This document shows, piece after piece, positions 1-13,398 of a DNA stretch of 64,000 nucleotides. The notes beneath the pieces are model-generated. The model saw only the letters and a program-made list of their open reading frames with translations, made no database searches and was not told the DNA's origin. This DNA comes from Chamaelirium japonicum. Lineage: Eukaryota > Streptophyta > Magnoliopsida > Liliales > Melanthiaceae. The translations under genes were made by a program, and so were the position numbers. The stretch lies in NCBI GenBank assembly GCA_947650365.1, contig OX393557.1, forward strand, positions 49,935,472 through 49,999,471, read 5' to 3'. Position 1 is the first letter of the stretch. Each line of letters begins with the position of its first letter.

Positions 1-1984
1 AGATGAGAAATATTTGGTTGATTCCCAGATACTAATTGTGCAGGAGAGAACTTATGGTACGAAGTTGGTCTAACTTTGATTAAGGATGCAGCATGAAGAA
101 TTGCATGGCCCCAAATACTAGTAGGTAATTTTGAATGCATTAGGAGGGGTCTAGCAATCATTTGAAGTCGTTTAATCAGGGATTCTGCTAAACCATTCTG
201 GGTATGAACATGAGGTACAGGATGTTCAATTTCTATCCCTAGTGATAGACAAAAATCATCAAAAGCTAGAGAGGTAAATTCTGCTGCATTATCCAGCCTA
301 ATAGATTTGATGGTCTGGTCAAGAAAATGTGCTCTCAATTTTATTATTTGTGCTAGTAATTTGGCAAATGCAAGATTTCTAGTCGATAAAAGGCATACAT
401 GGGACCATCTAGTTGAGGCATCTATTAAAATATAAAGTATCTGAAAGGTCCACTAGAGGGGTGAATTGGTCCACATATATCTCCCTGGATTTTTTGAAGA
501 AAAGAAGGCGATTCAGACTCAATCTTCAGAAATGATGGTATGATAATAAGCTTACCTTGGGAGCAAGGGATACAAAGTAACTCACTAGGTATGTGATATT
601 GTGCTAAAGGATGACCACAAGAGTTTTCTACAATCTTTTTCATCATTGTTGTCCTAGGATGTCCTAGACGATCATGCCAGATATTAAAAATTATAGGATT
701 GTGGCGCTTCTGGCTCACTATTTATCTTGGATTAATATTAAGCTACTGGCTCATGTTTGCATATGACTCAATAATCCCAATATGAGTGAAGTATATCCCT
801 AAGGATAGATTAGAGAATTTCTCTAGAGTAAACTTCTGGTTTCCAACACTAGAGGTTATACATAAGAATTCATTGTTCCCCTCACTCAGAGTTTCTATGT
901 GATACCCATTTGCTCTTATATCTCTGAAACTGAGTAAGTTTCTTTTAGAGTTACTAGAGTATAAGGCAGATTGTATGAAGATATGAGTTCCATTAGGTAA
1001 CACTAGGTGTGCTCTACCGGAGCCTTCTATTATTTGAGCGGGACCAGCTATGGTCGATATTTTATTTGAACCAAAGTTAATACTTGAAAAGTATTTCTGG
1101 TCTCTAGGTATCGTATGAGTAGTGGAATTGTCTATCAAGCAAAGGTCATCACTATTCATGTCTCCCTTAGATTCTATTTCCTAACAAAGAAATAAATTAT
1201 TATTTGATATAAGGTTCTAGCAACTCAAATATATAGGAAATGAGAAACATCTATATTTAAGGAAGATCTAAAAGATATTATACTAAACAGATGAAATATT
1301 AACTAAAAAAAATATCCTTTTCTTGTCTTCAGGACTAAGGTTTTAGCCTTGTCTCTCACTCAAAATCTCTAGGACTAAGGCTTTAGCCTTGTCACTCAGG
1401 AGGGTTTTAGCATTGTCTTCAGGACTAAGGTTTTAGCCTTGTCTTCAGGACTAAGATTTTAGTCTTTCTTCAGGACTAAGGTTTTGGCATTGTCTTCAGG
1501 ACTAAGGTTTTGGTCTTGTCTTCAGGACTAAGGTTTTGGTCTTGTCTTCAGGACTAAGGTTTTGGCCTTGTCTTAAGGAGCCTAGTGAGTAGATGGATTA
1601 AGAACTACAAAATTCTAGGAACATCGAGATTCTCATTGTTAAGGAACTATTGGTCCTCTATATAGTGAAAAAAAAAAAACTAATTAAGTTGTATCCGTAG
1701 CCACATTGTACTGTCTCGACTAACAAGGGTCGAGCTCACACATAGGCTAAGGATGAAGTTAAAGAGTAATCGTTTTAACTAGTTGACATATGACCATAAA
1801 CAAATAATATCATATAAAGCAATATGAGTTTGTAAAATCGAGATGTTCTGATGCATCCGAAATAGTCTAAATAGTCAAGGTATATATTTCGATTATTTAG
1901 ATCAGGTCATATTAACTAAAAACGATGGTCCATACAAAGAACATGGATTAAATAATCTAAATTTTAAAAATCGGACCATACTGA
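1..1984 (-). mobile_element. Old Ty1/copia element, protease to integrase part (outermost nest layer)
   Basis: Conceptual translation of the minus strand gives a copia-type protease region (about 743-1159), then a GAG-pre-integrase stretch containing HDRLGHPRTT (about 425-718), then integrase-like sequence running off the left window edge. From 1160 to 1984 there is leader or gag-side sequence with no clear reading frame, including a 26-bp minisatellite. The element is broken in several places. The next layer is inserted at 1985. I infer that its other half, with primer site and 5' LTR, lies at 30971-32073, because both pieces are in the same orientation and the intruder is flanked by a perfect 5-bp TSD. 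The copia assignment is well supported; the join of the halves is inference. Confidence 0.75.
1325..1576. repeat. 26-bp minisatellite inside the old copia
   Basis: A unit starting TCTTCAGGACTAAGGTTTT and ending AGCCTTG or GGTCTTG (26 bp) repeats about eight to nine times. The right-hand copies are nearly identical and the left-hand ones degenerate, which suggests recent expansion at one end. It lies on the gag side of the element and has no coding signal. Confidence 0.85.
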
Positions 1985-3937
1985 TGTTGGATTGGGTTCC
2001 GCTAATCAGAGTCGCAGTGGAAGCAAAAGAAGGATCCGAAGATCATACGGTGTATGTTTCATTACAATTCATGATACAAAATAATCTACATGCAAATCTA
2101 TGATCTTAGCATATGTGCGGACACCCTAGAGGCATACTACGATCTACGGAAGATATGCATGCATCTACTTAGGTGTTTAGATTCATCATACCTTATGGAT
2201 CTATGATCCGGAGATTACAGAACGATGAAGAACCGCACTTGAATCGCAAGGGAAACTGTCGAATAGCACCTTGTCCTTTGCGAATTGAAGAATCCTCGAA
2301 ATCCCGTCTCTGAGTGCAAGGATTTCGAGCCGAAGGAAGAATCCGTTGCGAAGACGATGGCGAGCCTCAAGATTTTCTCCTTCTCTTTCTCCTTTCTTCC
2401 TTCTCCTTCCTTCCTCTTCCTTCTCCCTTCTTCTTCCTCTCTTTTCCTTGGCCGAAACCACAAAGAGGGAGAGGGGATGATAGGTTCGGCCACAAAGGAG
2501 AGGGAGGCACTAGAGCCGGCCCCTCCCCTCTCTATTCCCTTTATAGGGCCGGTCTCCCACGGCTCCAAGGAGCCTAGGGCCGGCCCCTAGGTGGATAGGG
2601 ATGAGGGGGGATCGGATTTAGGTCTTCCGGGTGTCTATCGTGAAGTCCAGACGAAAACGCCCTTCACGAAAAGCGGAAAACTGAAAGTGAGACTGAGTGA
2701 GGTGCATACTCGGAATCGAGTTCCGTCAGCACCTGTGAGCTCCTGGAATTATTCCGCTCAATCTAAGATCCATATTCAATATGTTCTGAGCTATATTTTA
2801 GTATTTACCAAAATACCCCTACGGCCCGTAACACATGTGAATTAGGTTCTTTGGCTCCGGGCTTGCGCTCCATCGCGCTACTTCGCATCCAACGTATCCA
2901 ACTAGGTCGGGGAACAATTCCTATACGCAACGACAGGGTGGAACCTTCAGGGTTTGGGATCTCTAGCTCCAACCGGATCCCTGATTAACTATTCCGGTGA
3001 CACACCGAAAGTTCCGTTAATCAGCCCTAATCTGATTAACCCGCGTAGCCACCCAGAGTGCGACGCGAGTTGAAATCTAGTGATCCTAAACTTATGTTAC
3101 TCCCTCGTAACCCTGTTCTCTACTATACTCCGATAATCCTCAGTCCCTCCTATTACTGGTGCCATGATACGACTCGGGCGGTGGGGAGCACCGTCAGATC
3201 TCGATCGATCATCTGACTAGGGTTTGATGACTTGTCATCTATAACACCACACACCTTCCGGTGCTATGCCTAGCATCCGGAACATCGTCAGTCATACTGA
3301 CAACCACCAGGCCTGGGTTAATTGTGTGGACAGATTGACTCATCAAACCGCACCCATCCAACACTGGATGTCGGATAACCTGTAGGGATTACATGTCACT
3401 CAAGCGCCAGCCGGGTAACCCAACGTACCGTGGTATTGGACTATGGAAGGTCCGCACACGTTGGCACATCAAATAACCACACAACTGATTGGCCCAGTGA
3501 GCATAGTCCCTCAGGGTTAAGGACAGCTTATCTATAGTAGTAAGACGGTTTCTGCACCAGTGTCTGAATCACTGAACTGTGCACCGTCTTGGTTCCTATT
3601 CAACACGATCATCATGCTTGGTCAGGTGAATAGGAATCCCACGTTCCCGTGGTAGAGACTTCACCATATCCTCAACCTGCCAACAGCTTATTCTCGGTGA
3701 AGCGACCAGCATCACCAAAGCTGTGAACTAGTTCTAGGTCTACACAGAACTGGTCCACTGGGTCTCCCAAGCATGGATCCTCCATGCGCCTCAGTGGCCT
3801 ACTGTGTTCCCTAGGGTCCTTTTATTATATGAGTATTATCATACACCAGAGTAGTATTCTAATTAAAGCGATAACCAAAGTCATCTTTATTAATGTTAAT
3901 ACAGAAAATCCACGCTAAGGACACACGAGCTACAACA
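1985..3937 (-). repeat. 3' LTR of the copia element
   Basis: The 1953-bp repeat starts TG and ends CA on the plus strand and has a matching copy at 9799-11062 plus 30276-30965. On the minus strand a TATA-like CTATAAAG lies at 2546-2539, next to GGGCCGGCCC-type words, so the part right of about 2550 is U3 and the part left of about 2510 contains R and U5. A pyrimidine-rich tract occurs at 2381-2455. Confidence 0.95.
2539..2546 (-). promoter_or_regulatory. TATA box of the copia 3' LTR
   Basis: The minus strand reads GGCCCTATAAAGGGAATAG here. The same box is at 10353-10360 in the 5' LTR. Transcription would run leftwards and start about 30 bases downstream. Inferred from sequence only. Confidence 0.6.
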
Positions 3938-3951
3938 ATCTCCCACTTGGC
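3938..3951 (-). other. Polypurine tract of the copia element
   Basis: The minus strand reads AAGTGGGAGAT directly before the 3' LTR start TGTTGTAG. Position and base composition fit the plus-strand primer of copia elements. Confidence 0.8.
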
Positions 3952-3999
3952 CTAGCGGGGAACAACAGTCTTAACTCCCATGGCATCTACGTTCTTCTC

Positions 4000-6900
4000 A
4001 AAAGCCCTGGTCGGTAACGCCTTTGTGAAAGGGTCCGCCATGTTATCTGCAGACGCCACCTGAGTCACTGCTACCTCCCCTCGCTTCTATATGTCCCGGA
4101 TTATGTAGTATTTTTGCTCGATATGCTTGCTCTTCTGGTGATATCTTAGCTCCTTGGATTGTGCTACCGCTCCACTATTGTCGCAGTAAAGGACAATAGG
4201 ATCTTGAGCTCCCGGTATGCATCCTAAGTCCGTGAGGAACTTCTTGAGCCACACCGCCTCCTTAGCTGCTTCGTACGCCGCAACGTACTCAGCCTCTATC
4301 GTCGAATCCGTGATGCATCCCTACTTCACGCTCCTCCAACTGACAGCTCCTCCTCCTAATGAAAACACAAACCCTGACGTCGATCTCCTAGATTCCGGAT
4401 CTGACGTAAAGTCAGAATCCGTATATTCAATCGGCATCAGTTCCTGTAAAGAGTAAACTAACTCATAATCTCTCGTCCTACGGAGATACTTGAGTATACT
4501 TTTCACAGCAGTCCAGTGCCCTGGACCCGGATTTGACTGATACCTACCCATCATGCCTACTGCATAGCATATATCTGGTCTCGTGCACTGCATGGCATAT
4601 ATCAGACTCCCTACTACCGAAGCATAAGGTATCTTTTGCATCTCGGCCCTCTCCTCAGGAGTCTTAGGACCCTGATCCTTGGACAACTTCATTCCATGTC
4701 TGAATGGAACCAGTCCCTTCTTGGAGTTGTGCATACCGAATCTGACCAAGATAGTATCTATGTAGGCTGACTATGACAGCGAGAGAATCTTGTTCTAGCG
4801 ATCTCGAGTTACCTTGATCCCCATAACATAACTCGCTTCACCTAGGTCTTTCATGTCAAATTGAGAGGATAACCACACCTTCACTGTAGACAACGTTCCA
4901 ACATCGTTTCCGATGAGCAGGATATTATCCATGTAAAGCACTAGAAAAACTACTGTAGTCTTATCGCTCCTTTTATAAACACATGGTTCATCCACGTTCT
5001 GTTCAAATCCATAAGACTGGATAGCCTGATCAAAACGCATGTTCCAACTTCTGGATGCTTGCTTCAGTCCATAAATGGACCTTTGCAACTTGCACACCAG
5101 ACCTTCCTGACCTTTTGCGACAAAGCCTAGAGGCTGAGACATGTAGATGTCTTCTTCTAAATCCCTGTTGAGGAATGCGGTCTTGACGTCTATTTGCCAG
5201 ATCTCTCAATCATAATGGGCTGCAATGGACAAGAGGATCCGGATAGACTTAAGCATAGCCACTGGCGAAAAGGTTTCGTCATAGTCGATCCCTTCTCGCT
5301 GGGTATAACCCTTAGCGACTAGTCTAGCTTTGTAAGTCTCAACGGTACCATCCGGGCCTCTTTTCCTTTTGTACACCCACTTACACCCAACAGGTTTAAT
5401 GTTGTGAGGTGGTGTTACAAGTGTCCATACCGAATTTTGGGACATCGATGTCATAGTTCAGAGGATCATTCTCCTGAAACTCTGGATCAACCATAAAGGC
5501 TTCTCCAATGCATCTATCAGGAGCACTTGTGGTCCTCCCACTGCGACGAACCTGTGGTGGTTCCATAGGAGTCAATTCTACAGTACCGTTAATCTTAGTG
5601 GTATCGGCTCCCATTACGTTTTCTGTCTACGTACTCCCATCAGTACCAAACAATTCTTCAAGAACTACTTTACTGGTGGGCTTATGGTCTATTAAATAAT
5701 CCTGCTCTAGGAATACGGCATTCGTCGAGACGACAACCTTTCTATCCTCAGGATCATAAAATAAACCACCCTTTGTCCCTTTTGGATACCTAACGAACAG
5801 ACATACCTTAGTTTTTGACTTTATCTTATCTCGCTTGTCCTTTCGCACATGTGCTGGACAACCCCAAATCCTAAAGTGCTGTAGGCTTGGCTTTCGCTTC
5901 AACCACAACTCCCAAGGAGTTAGGGGTACTGACTTTGATGGAACAAAATTCAAAGTATATGCTGTCGTCTCTAGGGCATATCCCCAAAAACTAGGTGGCA
6001 ATGTTGCATAACTCATCATAGTCCGAACCATGTCTAACAAAGTTCGGTTTCTCCTCTCAGATACACCATTTTGTTGTGGTGTCCCTGGTGCAGTCAACTG
6101 GGATACGATCCCATGCTCACGCAGGTACCCTATAAATTCATCCGATAGGTATTCGCCTCCTCGATCCGATCGAAGAGACTTGATACTTTTACCCGTCTGC
6201 TTTTCTACTTCAGCTCTGAACTCCTTGAACTTATCAAAGGATTCAGACTTCCGCCGCATTAGGTATATGTATCCAAACCTCGAGTGATCATCCGTGAAGG
6301 TGATGAAATACTCGAAGCCTCCTATGGCACGGATACTTATGGGCCTACATACATCAGTGTGTACCAACTCCAATACCTCTTTAGATCTACTACCTTTGGC
6401 TCGGAAAGACCTTTTAGTCATCTTGCCTTCCAGGCAAGACTCACACGTCGGTAGGCTTTCTGAAACATTTGGACTTAAGAGTCCTACCTTAACCAACCTG
6501 TGAATCCTGTCTGAGGCTATGTGTCCAAGCCTTAGATGCCAAAGGAGTGTTGGATTATCTGAGGGATTTTTCCTTTTAGATGAATTAATCACACAAGCTT
6601 CAGTTATGTTATCCTGCTTATGATTGGAGTTAATTACATAGAGACCATTCTGTATCTTTTCCTTACAAACAAAGGAAACATTCAATTTAATTGACACACC
6701 AGAAGCATCAAATAAAACTGAAAAACCTTCATTATTCAATAAGGAAACAGAAATTAAATTACGTCTCAAGGACGGTACATAAAGTATGTCTCTAAGTAAT
6801 AAACTTCTTCCATCAAGGAACTGCAAGATGACATCTCCAACTGCTTCAGCCTCTGCCACGGCCTCAGTTCCCATGCTTAGGATTATCTCCCCATCACCCA

Positions 6901-7870
6901 GTTTTCTTGTCTCCTTGAACCCCTGCAAATTATTGCAAGCATGGTTAGTGGAACCAGAATCCACAATCCATGAAACTGGAGAACAACTGGATGCTACAAG
7001 GGATTCCACTATGTGGATTTGAGATATACCTGTCTCAGCCTTCTTGGGAGCCGCGCGGCAATCGTCCTTCCAGTGCCCCTTCTTGCCGCATCGGAAACAT
7101 TTTCCTTTGGGCTTCGCCGGACCATTCTGCTTGGGAACCTGCAACTGCACCTGGCCCATCTTCACGGGCTTCTTAGACTTCCTTTTCTGAAACTTGCTCT
7201 TGGCTTTCAGAGAAGAATTCTACTCTACATTCAGGGATTAGGCTCCTGCCTTCATCCCGTCCTCTGCCGCTTGGAGCGCCGCTAGGAGCTCTGCGTTAGA
7301 CATCTCCAACCGGTTAAGATTGAAGTTGGTAACGAAGCCCTCAAACGCTCCTGACAGAGACGCGAGGAAAATGTCGGTCTAGATCTCTGCATCCAAGATG
7401 ACATCGAAGGAACCAAGCTCGTTCACATAGCCAAACAACTTCAGCATATGATCCCGAACTAAAGTCCCCTCTGCCATCTTTGTGGACACCAATTTCTTGA
7501 TGGTCAGGTAACGAGTTACCCGACTACGACCCTCGAATATTTCCTTCAGGTAGAGCATCATGTCTGAAGCAAAGGCCATGTCTTCGACTTGCTTCTGAAG
7601 GACGGTCTGCAAGGATGCCACAATGTAGCACTTGCACATCTCATCAGCATCTAGCCAGTCTTTCCATTTCTTTAACTGGGCCTAAGTTGCACTTGGTCCC
7701 GGCATGGCCGGTTGAGGGGTACTTAGGGCAATTGTGTGTTTGCCAACCCTTAGGACGAGCATTAGGTTACGCTTCCAGTCCTCGTAGTTTGGTCCCGTAA
7801 GTTTGTTATCATTAAGTATGGAGGCAAGGGGGTTGAGCTTGGTCATGATTTCTGTAAACAATGGTTTAAA
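4000..7870 (-). pseudogene. copia gag-pol remnant
   Basis: Minus-strand translations carry, from right to left: gag-like sequence (about 7379-7640), a CCHC zinc knuckle GKCFRCGKKGHWKDDC (about 7070-7120), the aspartic protease motif IVDSGSTNHAC (about 6940-6990), GAG-pre-integrase LLWHLRLGHI (about 6520-6560), an integrase core with HTDV, DDHSRFGY, SDRGGEYL and PQQNGVSERRN (about 5980-6400), reverse transcriptase with [12 protein letters not shown] and YGLKQASRSW (about 4800-5440), and RNase H with YTDSDF (about 4321-4750). The whole is one ancient polyprotein and is broken in several places. The copia order, with integrase before reverse transcriptase, is clear. It is bounded by the polypurine tract on the left and a long leader on the right. 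Confidence 0.93.
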
Positions 7871-9780
7871 GCAATAGTTAGGGTCTACTACAATCTATTT
7901 CATGGAATTTAGAAATAGATAATGTCTACTCCAGCCGCTATATCTTCACCACCTCAAGTGGAGACATCCAGGAATCTAAATTCCCTGGCTCGAGCACTGA
8001 GACTATCGGCCCTGAATTGGAGACAACATCTTGGTGAGAGCATGCAACCGCTTTTGCCAACGGGGTTTTTATGACCCAGTCTTCATCATAATTACCCACG
8101 GCAAACTGAAAGACCTCCCAATCTCCTTTTGGCCAGCTTTATGTGACCCACGTGCGCAGCAACAACGGCTTCACACAAGCTTTCGGATGCTTCCCATAAA
8201 TCTAGGTGGTGTCGGCAGGGGGGTTCATAGGTTCCCGCGGTGCAGGATAAAACCGTCACCCACTGCCACCGGCATCCTCCATGTCCCGAAGGAAACTACT
8301 AGGCGAACCAGCATGGAAGGAAACACAGCTCTTACCCGGTGGGAATATCGAACTGCGTACCTCCCACCCAGACCCTTAGCCGGTTGATTGTGGAGACCAG
8401 GGGCTCCTCTTTGGAGGGAACCTCTTACACATCCCTTCTTTATGAGGTTTTATGCATTTCTAGAATGGTCACGACCTCCTAGACATAGACCCTGGTCTAC
8501 CGTGCTCCCACTAGGATTACAAACCCTCCCGCAAAGCATTAGTATCCTCAGAAAATATCATAGTCCCTACCTTGAATACTCAGCTTTCGTCTTTCTTGTA
8601 AGGATCACATTACATAGATTTCAAGGATCCCGATACTTTACTAGTTTGTCCATAATCCTAAGATCTGGAGCCTAGCCTAAGGTCAACGTGGAAAGGACTC
8701 CCACTACGATGACGCCTCGTTCACAATTTGATGCCTGATGTCATAGTAGACCTCATCTTATTACAGGTTTCGATGCTGGCCACATAGGGACATCCGATAA
8801 CCTCCGTCGGACCTCAACCTAATGGTGGCATAACCAAATCGTGATGAGTTCATACTACCATCAAACGTCATCTAGAAACGGGTATCACACAGTGAAATCC
8901 TAACCTAACTTGGTCGCTAGGACCACGTAGGGAAAGGGCATCCCACTAGGGTTATCATACTTCTTATGGAGACATTAGTTAATTATCTCTAAATAAATCT
9001 AACACTGCATCTATCTCGGTGCACAGTACTTGGCTACCTGAACTACCACGAGGGTGGTTATCGCATTTCCTTTTAGCTAGCCACCGGATTCGCATGTGTT
9101 AGAAGCATATAGAGACACCAATGAATCCATAATTTTAGTACTAACCCTAAGCCTGATCTAGAGACAAACTCACAAGCAAGATAATCATATTATCAGCAGG
9201 GTTCTCTAAATATGAAATAAAGAGAAACAACAGAAAAAAAACATTCAAACTGAATCAAGTCCACGGTCCGACCCCTGAACCTGAATAGCACAGCCAAGAT
9301 ATCCCGCTCTTCCGTTCTGCACGATCTCTGACGACGATCCCCTTCATCGCCAACGTGCACGCTTTCGCCGGGTCTTTGCATGCCATGGTACCGCTTGCCC
9401 GAACCGTGGATGTAGCATCATCTCCTTCTTCCTGTGACCGAAAAACTAACACGCTCCGAACAAGTGCTCATTCGTGTACAATTTCGCTAGAAAGAAAAAG
9501 AAACAATCCTAGAAACATGGCCAGGGAACCGAGGATGGTAAGCCCCCACCCTCGCCCATCTAAAGCCTTACAATCCACAATAATAATCAATGCAAAATAA
9601 AATCTGGGGTCCGACCCCCGGATGTATGCAATCACAGATTACTATTCAGCGCGGCACCTGCAAAAAGACGATGCATAGCACAATCCATATGCATGATCTA
9701 TGCCGAACCCCGACGAAAACATATGACATCATATATTCACATGATGTTTTCACGAATTCATGCATGAAACATACACCAAA
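7871..9780 (-). other. Untranslated leader of the copia element
   Basis: About 1.9 kb between gag and the primer site without a convincing reading frame on either strand. Such leaders are common in long-LTR copia families. I see no separate gene in it. Confidence 0.6.
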
Positions 9781-9796
9781 GCGTGCTCTGATACCA
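9781..9796 (-). other. Primer binding site for initiator tRNA-Met (copia)
   Basis: The minus strand reads TGGTATCAGAGCACGC, two bases after the 5' LTR end. TGGTATCAGAGC is the standard complement of the initiator tRNA-Met 3' end used by plant copia elements. Confidence 0.93.
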
Positions 9797-9798
9797 AT

Positions 9799-11062
9799 TG
9801 TTGGATTGGGTTCCGCTAATCAGAGTCGCAGCGGAAGAAAAAGAAGGATCCGAAGATCATACGGTGTATGTTTCATTATAATTCATGATACAAAACAATC
9901 TACATACAAATCTATGATCTTAGCATATATGCGGACACCCTAGAGGCATACTACGATCTACGGAAGACATGCATGCATCTACTTAGGTGTTTAGATTTAT
10001 CATACCTTATGGATCTATGATCCGGAGATTACGGAACGATGAAGAACCGTACTTGAATCGCAAGGGAAACTGTCGGATAGCACCTTGTCCTTTGCGAATT
10101 GAAGAATCCTCGAAATCCCGTCTCTGAGTGCAAGGATTTCGAGCCGACGGAAGAATCCATTGCGAAGACGATGGTGAGCCTCGAGATTTTCTCCTCCTCT
10201 TTCTCCTTTCTTCCTTCTCCTTCCTTCCTCTTCCTTCTCTCTTCTTCTTCCTCTCTTTTCCTTGGCCGAAACCACAAAGAGGGAGAGGGGATGATAGGTT
10301 CGGCCACAAAGGAGAGGGAGGCACTAGGGCCGGCCCCTCCCCTCTCTATTCCCTTTATAGGGTCGGTCTCCCATGGCTCTAAGGAGCCAAGGGCCGGCCC
10401 CTAGGTGGATAGGGATGAGGGGGGATCAGATTTAGGTCTTCCGGGTGTCTATCGTGAAGTCCGGACGAAAACGCCCTTTACGAAAAGTGGAAAACTGAAA
10501 GTGAGACTGAGTGAGGTGCGCTACTCGGAATCGAGTTCTGTCAGCGCCTGTGAGCTCCTGGAATTATTCCGCTCAATCTAAGATCCATATTCAATATGTT
10601 CTGAGCCATATTTTAGTATTTACCAAAATACCCCTACGGCCCGTAACACATATGAATTAGGTTCTTTGGCTCCGGGCTTGCGCTCCATCGTGCTACTTTG
10701 CATCCAACGTATCCAACTAGGTCGGGGAACAATTCCTATACGCAACGACAGGGTGGAACCTTCAGGGTTCGGGATCTCTAGCTCCAACCGGATCCCTGAT
10801 TAACTGTTCCGGTGACACACCAAAAGTTTCGTTAATCAGCCCTAATCCGATTAACCCGCGTAGCCACCCAGAGTGCAACGCGAGTTGAACTCTAGTGATC
10901 CTAAACTTATGTTACTCCCTCGTAACCCTGTTCTCTACTATACTCCGATAATCCTCAGTCCCTCCTATTACTGGTGCCATGATACGACTCGGGCGGTGGG
11001 GAGCACCGTCAGATCCCGATCGATCATCTGACTAGGGTTTGATGACTTGTCATCTATAACAC
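9799..11062 (-). repeat. 5' LTR of the copia element, left part
   Basis: Matches 1985-3250 of the 3' LTR almost base for base. The repeat is interrupted after AACAC at 11058-11062 by the gypsy element and resumes at 30276. The two parts add up to 1954 bp, against 1953 bp in the 3' LTR. The TATA-like box is at 10353-10360 on the minus strand. Confidence 0.95.
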
Positions 11063-12986
11063 TGTGGAGTCGGAAAAAAGCACGGGTCGTCTTTATTGTG
11101 AATCACACGAGATTACAAGTGTGGCCGGGACCCGGGTGGCTCGGGTGTAGCGAGTCCGGGTTGCGGCGAGTTTTGATCAAGGGATTGTGGGAAAGATCTT
11201 CTGGGGGATCCCTTTGATCCGCGTCTCCACGTGGTGTTCGTGCGAGAGCTCTGAAGGAGTTGCCAAGGACAGGGGTCTTTACAGGGAGAGGGTTTTGGAG
11301 AGGCTAAGGAATGTCCACCGTTGCTTTGTCCCTTTCGTGCTTCGCGCTTTCTCGGCTAGGGGGTTTTTGGCTTCGTTCCTCGGTCTTCGCGTCTTCCTCG
11401 TTCCTTGCTTGACCTCGGTGTCCTTGATCGTCGATTCGCGGTGTCGATCGAGCTTTTGGCGTTGGCTTTGGCTTTGGCTTTTTGGCTTTGGATTGGCTCC
11501 GGCGTGGCTCTGGCTTTTGCTTTGCTTCGGCGCTTGCACTTAGACGTAGCTGGGAGAGACTTGCGATGCTTTCGTTCTTCTGGACTTCGCGTCGTATCGG
11601 CTAGAACGTGCGGTGCTTTTGCTCATGGCCGGCGTAGTCGCTTGGCTTTGGCACTTGCGTTGCTTTGGCGCGGGCTTTACTGGGGCTTTGCTTTGGCTTC
11701 TTGTGTTGGCTTTAGCTTCAGCGTCAACTCGATCTTCTTCTTCGAACGACGTGGGCTACTTCTTCGGTGCTTCGACGGTTTGCGTGTCGACTGGACTTCT
11801 TTTCTTCTCCGGGCTTCTTTGGCGTGATCGGAGTCGAAAAATGCTTTCGAAGATAGTGGGGGTAGCACCGATCGACGGTTGTGGCGTCGGCTTTTGTTGA
11901 TGAAGACGACGAGGGTAGCGACGGTCTCCGTGCGACGGTTGTAGCATCGGCTTTTGTTGATGAAGACGACGGGGTAGCGACGCTTCAGACGATCTGCTCC
12001 AGGCTTTCTTCTTCGTGGATGGCACAGGCGTTGGTCGAAGACGACGGGGTGATGACGCTTCGCTTCTCTCCTCCGGGCTTTGGAGCTTGATCGGGATCGA
12101 GGATTTGTTGGAGCCGACGGGGTAGTGCCGCTCCGAGCTTCTTCTCTGGCCTTTGCTTCTGGCGTCTTCGGAGTCGAAGGGTCTTCTTCTCCGAGCTTTC
12201 TTCTTCGTGCATGGAGTCGAAGTCTTGATCTTCGTGTGCAAGGGTCTTCACGTTGATGAGGACTTTCAGTAAGCCGATCCCTCGGGACAGGCTTGACTGT
12301 GCCTCGTGAAGCCTTGGGTCGGTGAAGAAGCGTCTCCTCTTCTGCAGAGCTCCGGCGTTTCGTCTTCAGTCTTCGACCTCGGCCCTTGTGGCGTTGGCTT
12401 CTTCTCCGAGCATATTCGGCGTAATCGGAGTCGAAGGCTTTGTTGAAGATGACGGGTGTAGCGCCGCTTCGTTCTTTTTCCCCGGGCTTTTGAGCTTGAT
12501 CGGAGTCGAAGGCTTGTTGGAGACGACGGGGTAGTGCCGCTCCTCTTCTTCTCCGGGCTTTTGGGCTTGATCGGAGTCGAAGGCTTTGTTGAAGGTGACG
12601 GGTGTAGCGCCGCTTCTCTTCTTCTCCGGGCTTTTGGGCTTGATCGGAGTCGAAGGCTTGTTGGAGACGACGGGGTAGTGTCGCTCCTCTTCTTCTCCGG
12701 GCTTTTGGGCTTGATCGGAGTCGAAGGCTTGTTGGAGACGATGGGGTAGTGCCGCTCCGATCTTCTTCTCCGGCCTTTGCTTCTGGCGTTGTGACGACCA
12801 AGATCCAATAGACCAATAGCCAAGAGCCAAGACTCCTGAGGCGGGAATGCCAAGATGGATGAGGTGAGGTGAGGTGAGGTGAGGTGTACAAGGCCATGAG
12901 TTAGCCCCACATCGCCTGGAGAGAAGGAGATCCTGAGCTACTTATATAATTTCCCCTCCCAAACATAGAAAACGCGTTTTAAAACC

Positions 12987-13087
12987 GTGCGCCGCTATGG
13001 ATTTCGTAAGAACTCCGTAGTTAAGCGTGCTCGGGCGAGAGTAGTACTAGGATGGGTGACCACCCTGGGAAGTCCTCGTGCGGGCAC
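12987..13087 (+). other. 5S rRNA-derived segment in Cassandra A, first LTR
   Basis: AGTTAAGCGTGCTCGGGCGA followed by AGTAGTACTAGGATGGGTGA and GGGAAGTCCTCGTG matches plant 5S rRNA through box A, the intermediate element and box C. The 5' third is diverged from true 5S. It is part of the LTR and not a ribosomal gene. Whether it recruits RNA polymerase III here is unknown. Confidence 0.93.
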
Positions 13088-13134
13088 GGGCAAAGCGGAC
13101 AAAATCTTGTGTGTTTGGGGCGGATGTTACAAAA

Positions 13135-13147
13135 TGGTATCAGAGCC
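13135..13147 (+). other. Primer binding site of Cassandra A
   Basis: TGGTATCAGAGCC, three bases after the first LTR, complements the initiator tRNA-Met 3' end. Confidence 0.92.
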
Positions 13148-13398
13148 GGTTCTCCTCGCTATGGGGGGGTCTAACCCTACACGAGGACGTGTAGCCCTAA
13201 GGGGGGTGGATTGTGACGACCAAGATCCAATAGGCCAATAGCCAAGAGCCAAGACTCCTGAGGCGGGAATGCCAAGATGGATGAGGTGAGGTGAGGTGTA
13301 CAAGACCATGAGTTAGCCCCACATCGCCTGGAGAGAAGGAGATCCTGAGCTACTTATATAATTTCCCCTCCCAAACATAGAAGACGCGTTTTAATACC

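Noticed and set aside
1325-1576. CRISPR-like direct repeats
   Set aside because: Units are contiguous with no spacers, and the host is a plant; it is a minisatellite.
11677-12897. Long minus-strand open frame (406 codons) and similar frames at 13650-15505 and 27322-30130
   Set aside because: They lie inside LTRs, repeat with the 626-bp units, have extreme Lys/Arg/Ser/Pro composition, and match no domain.
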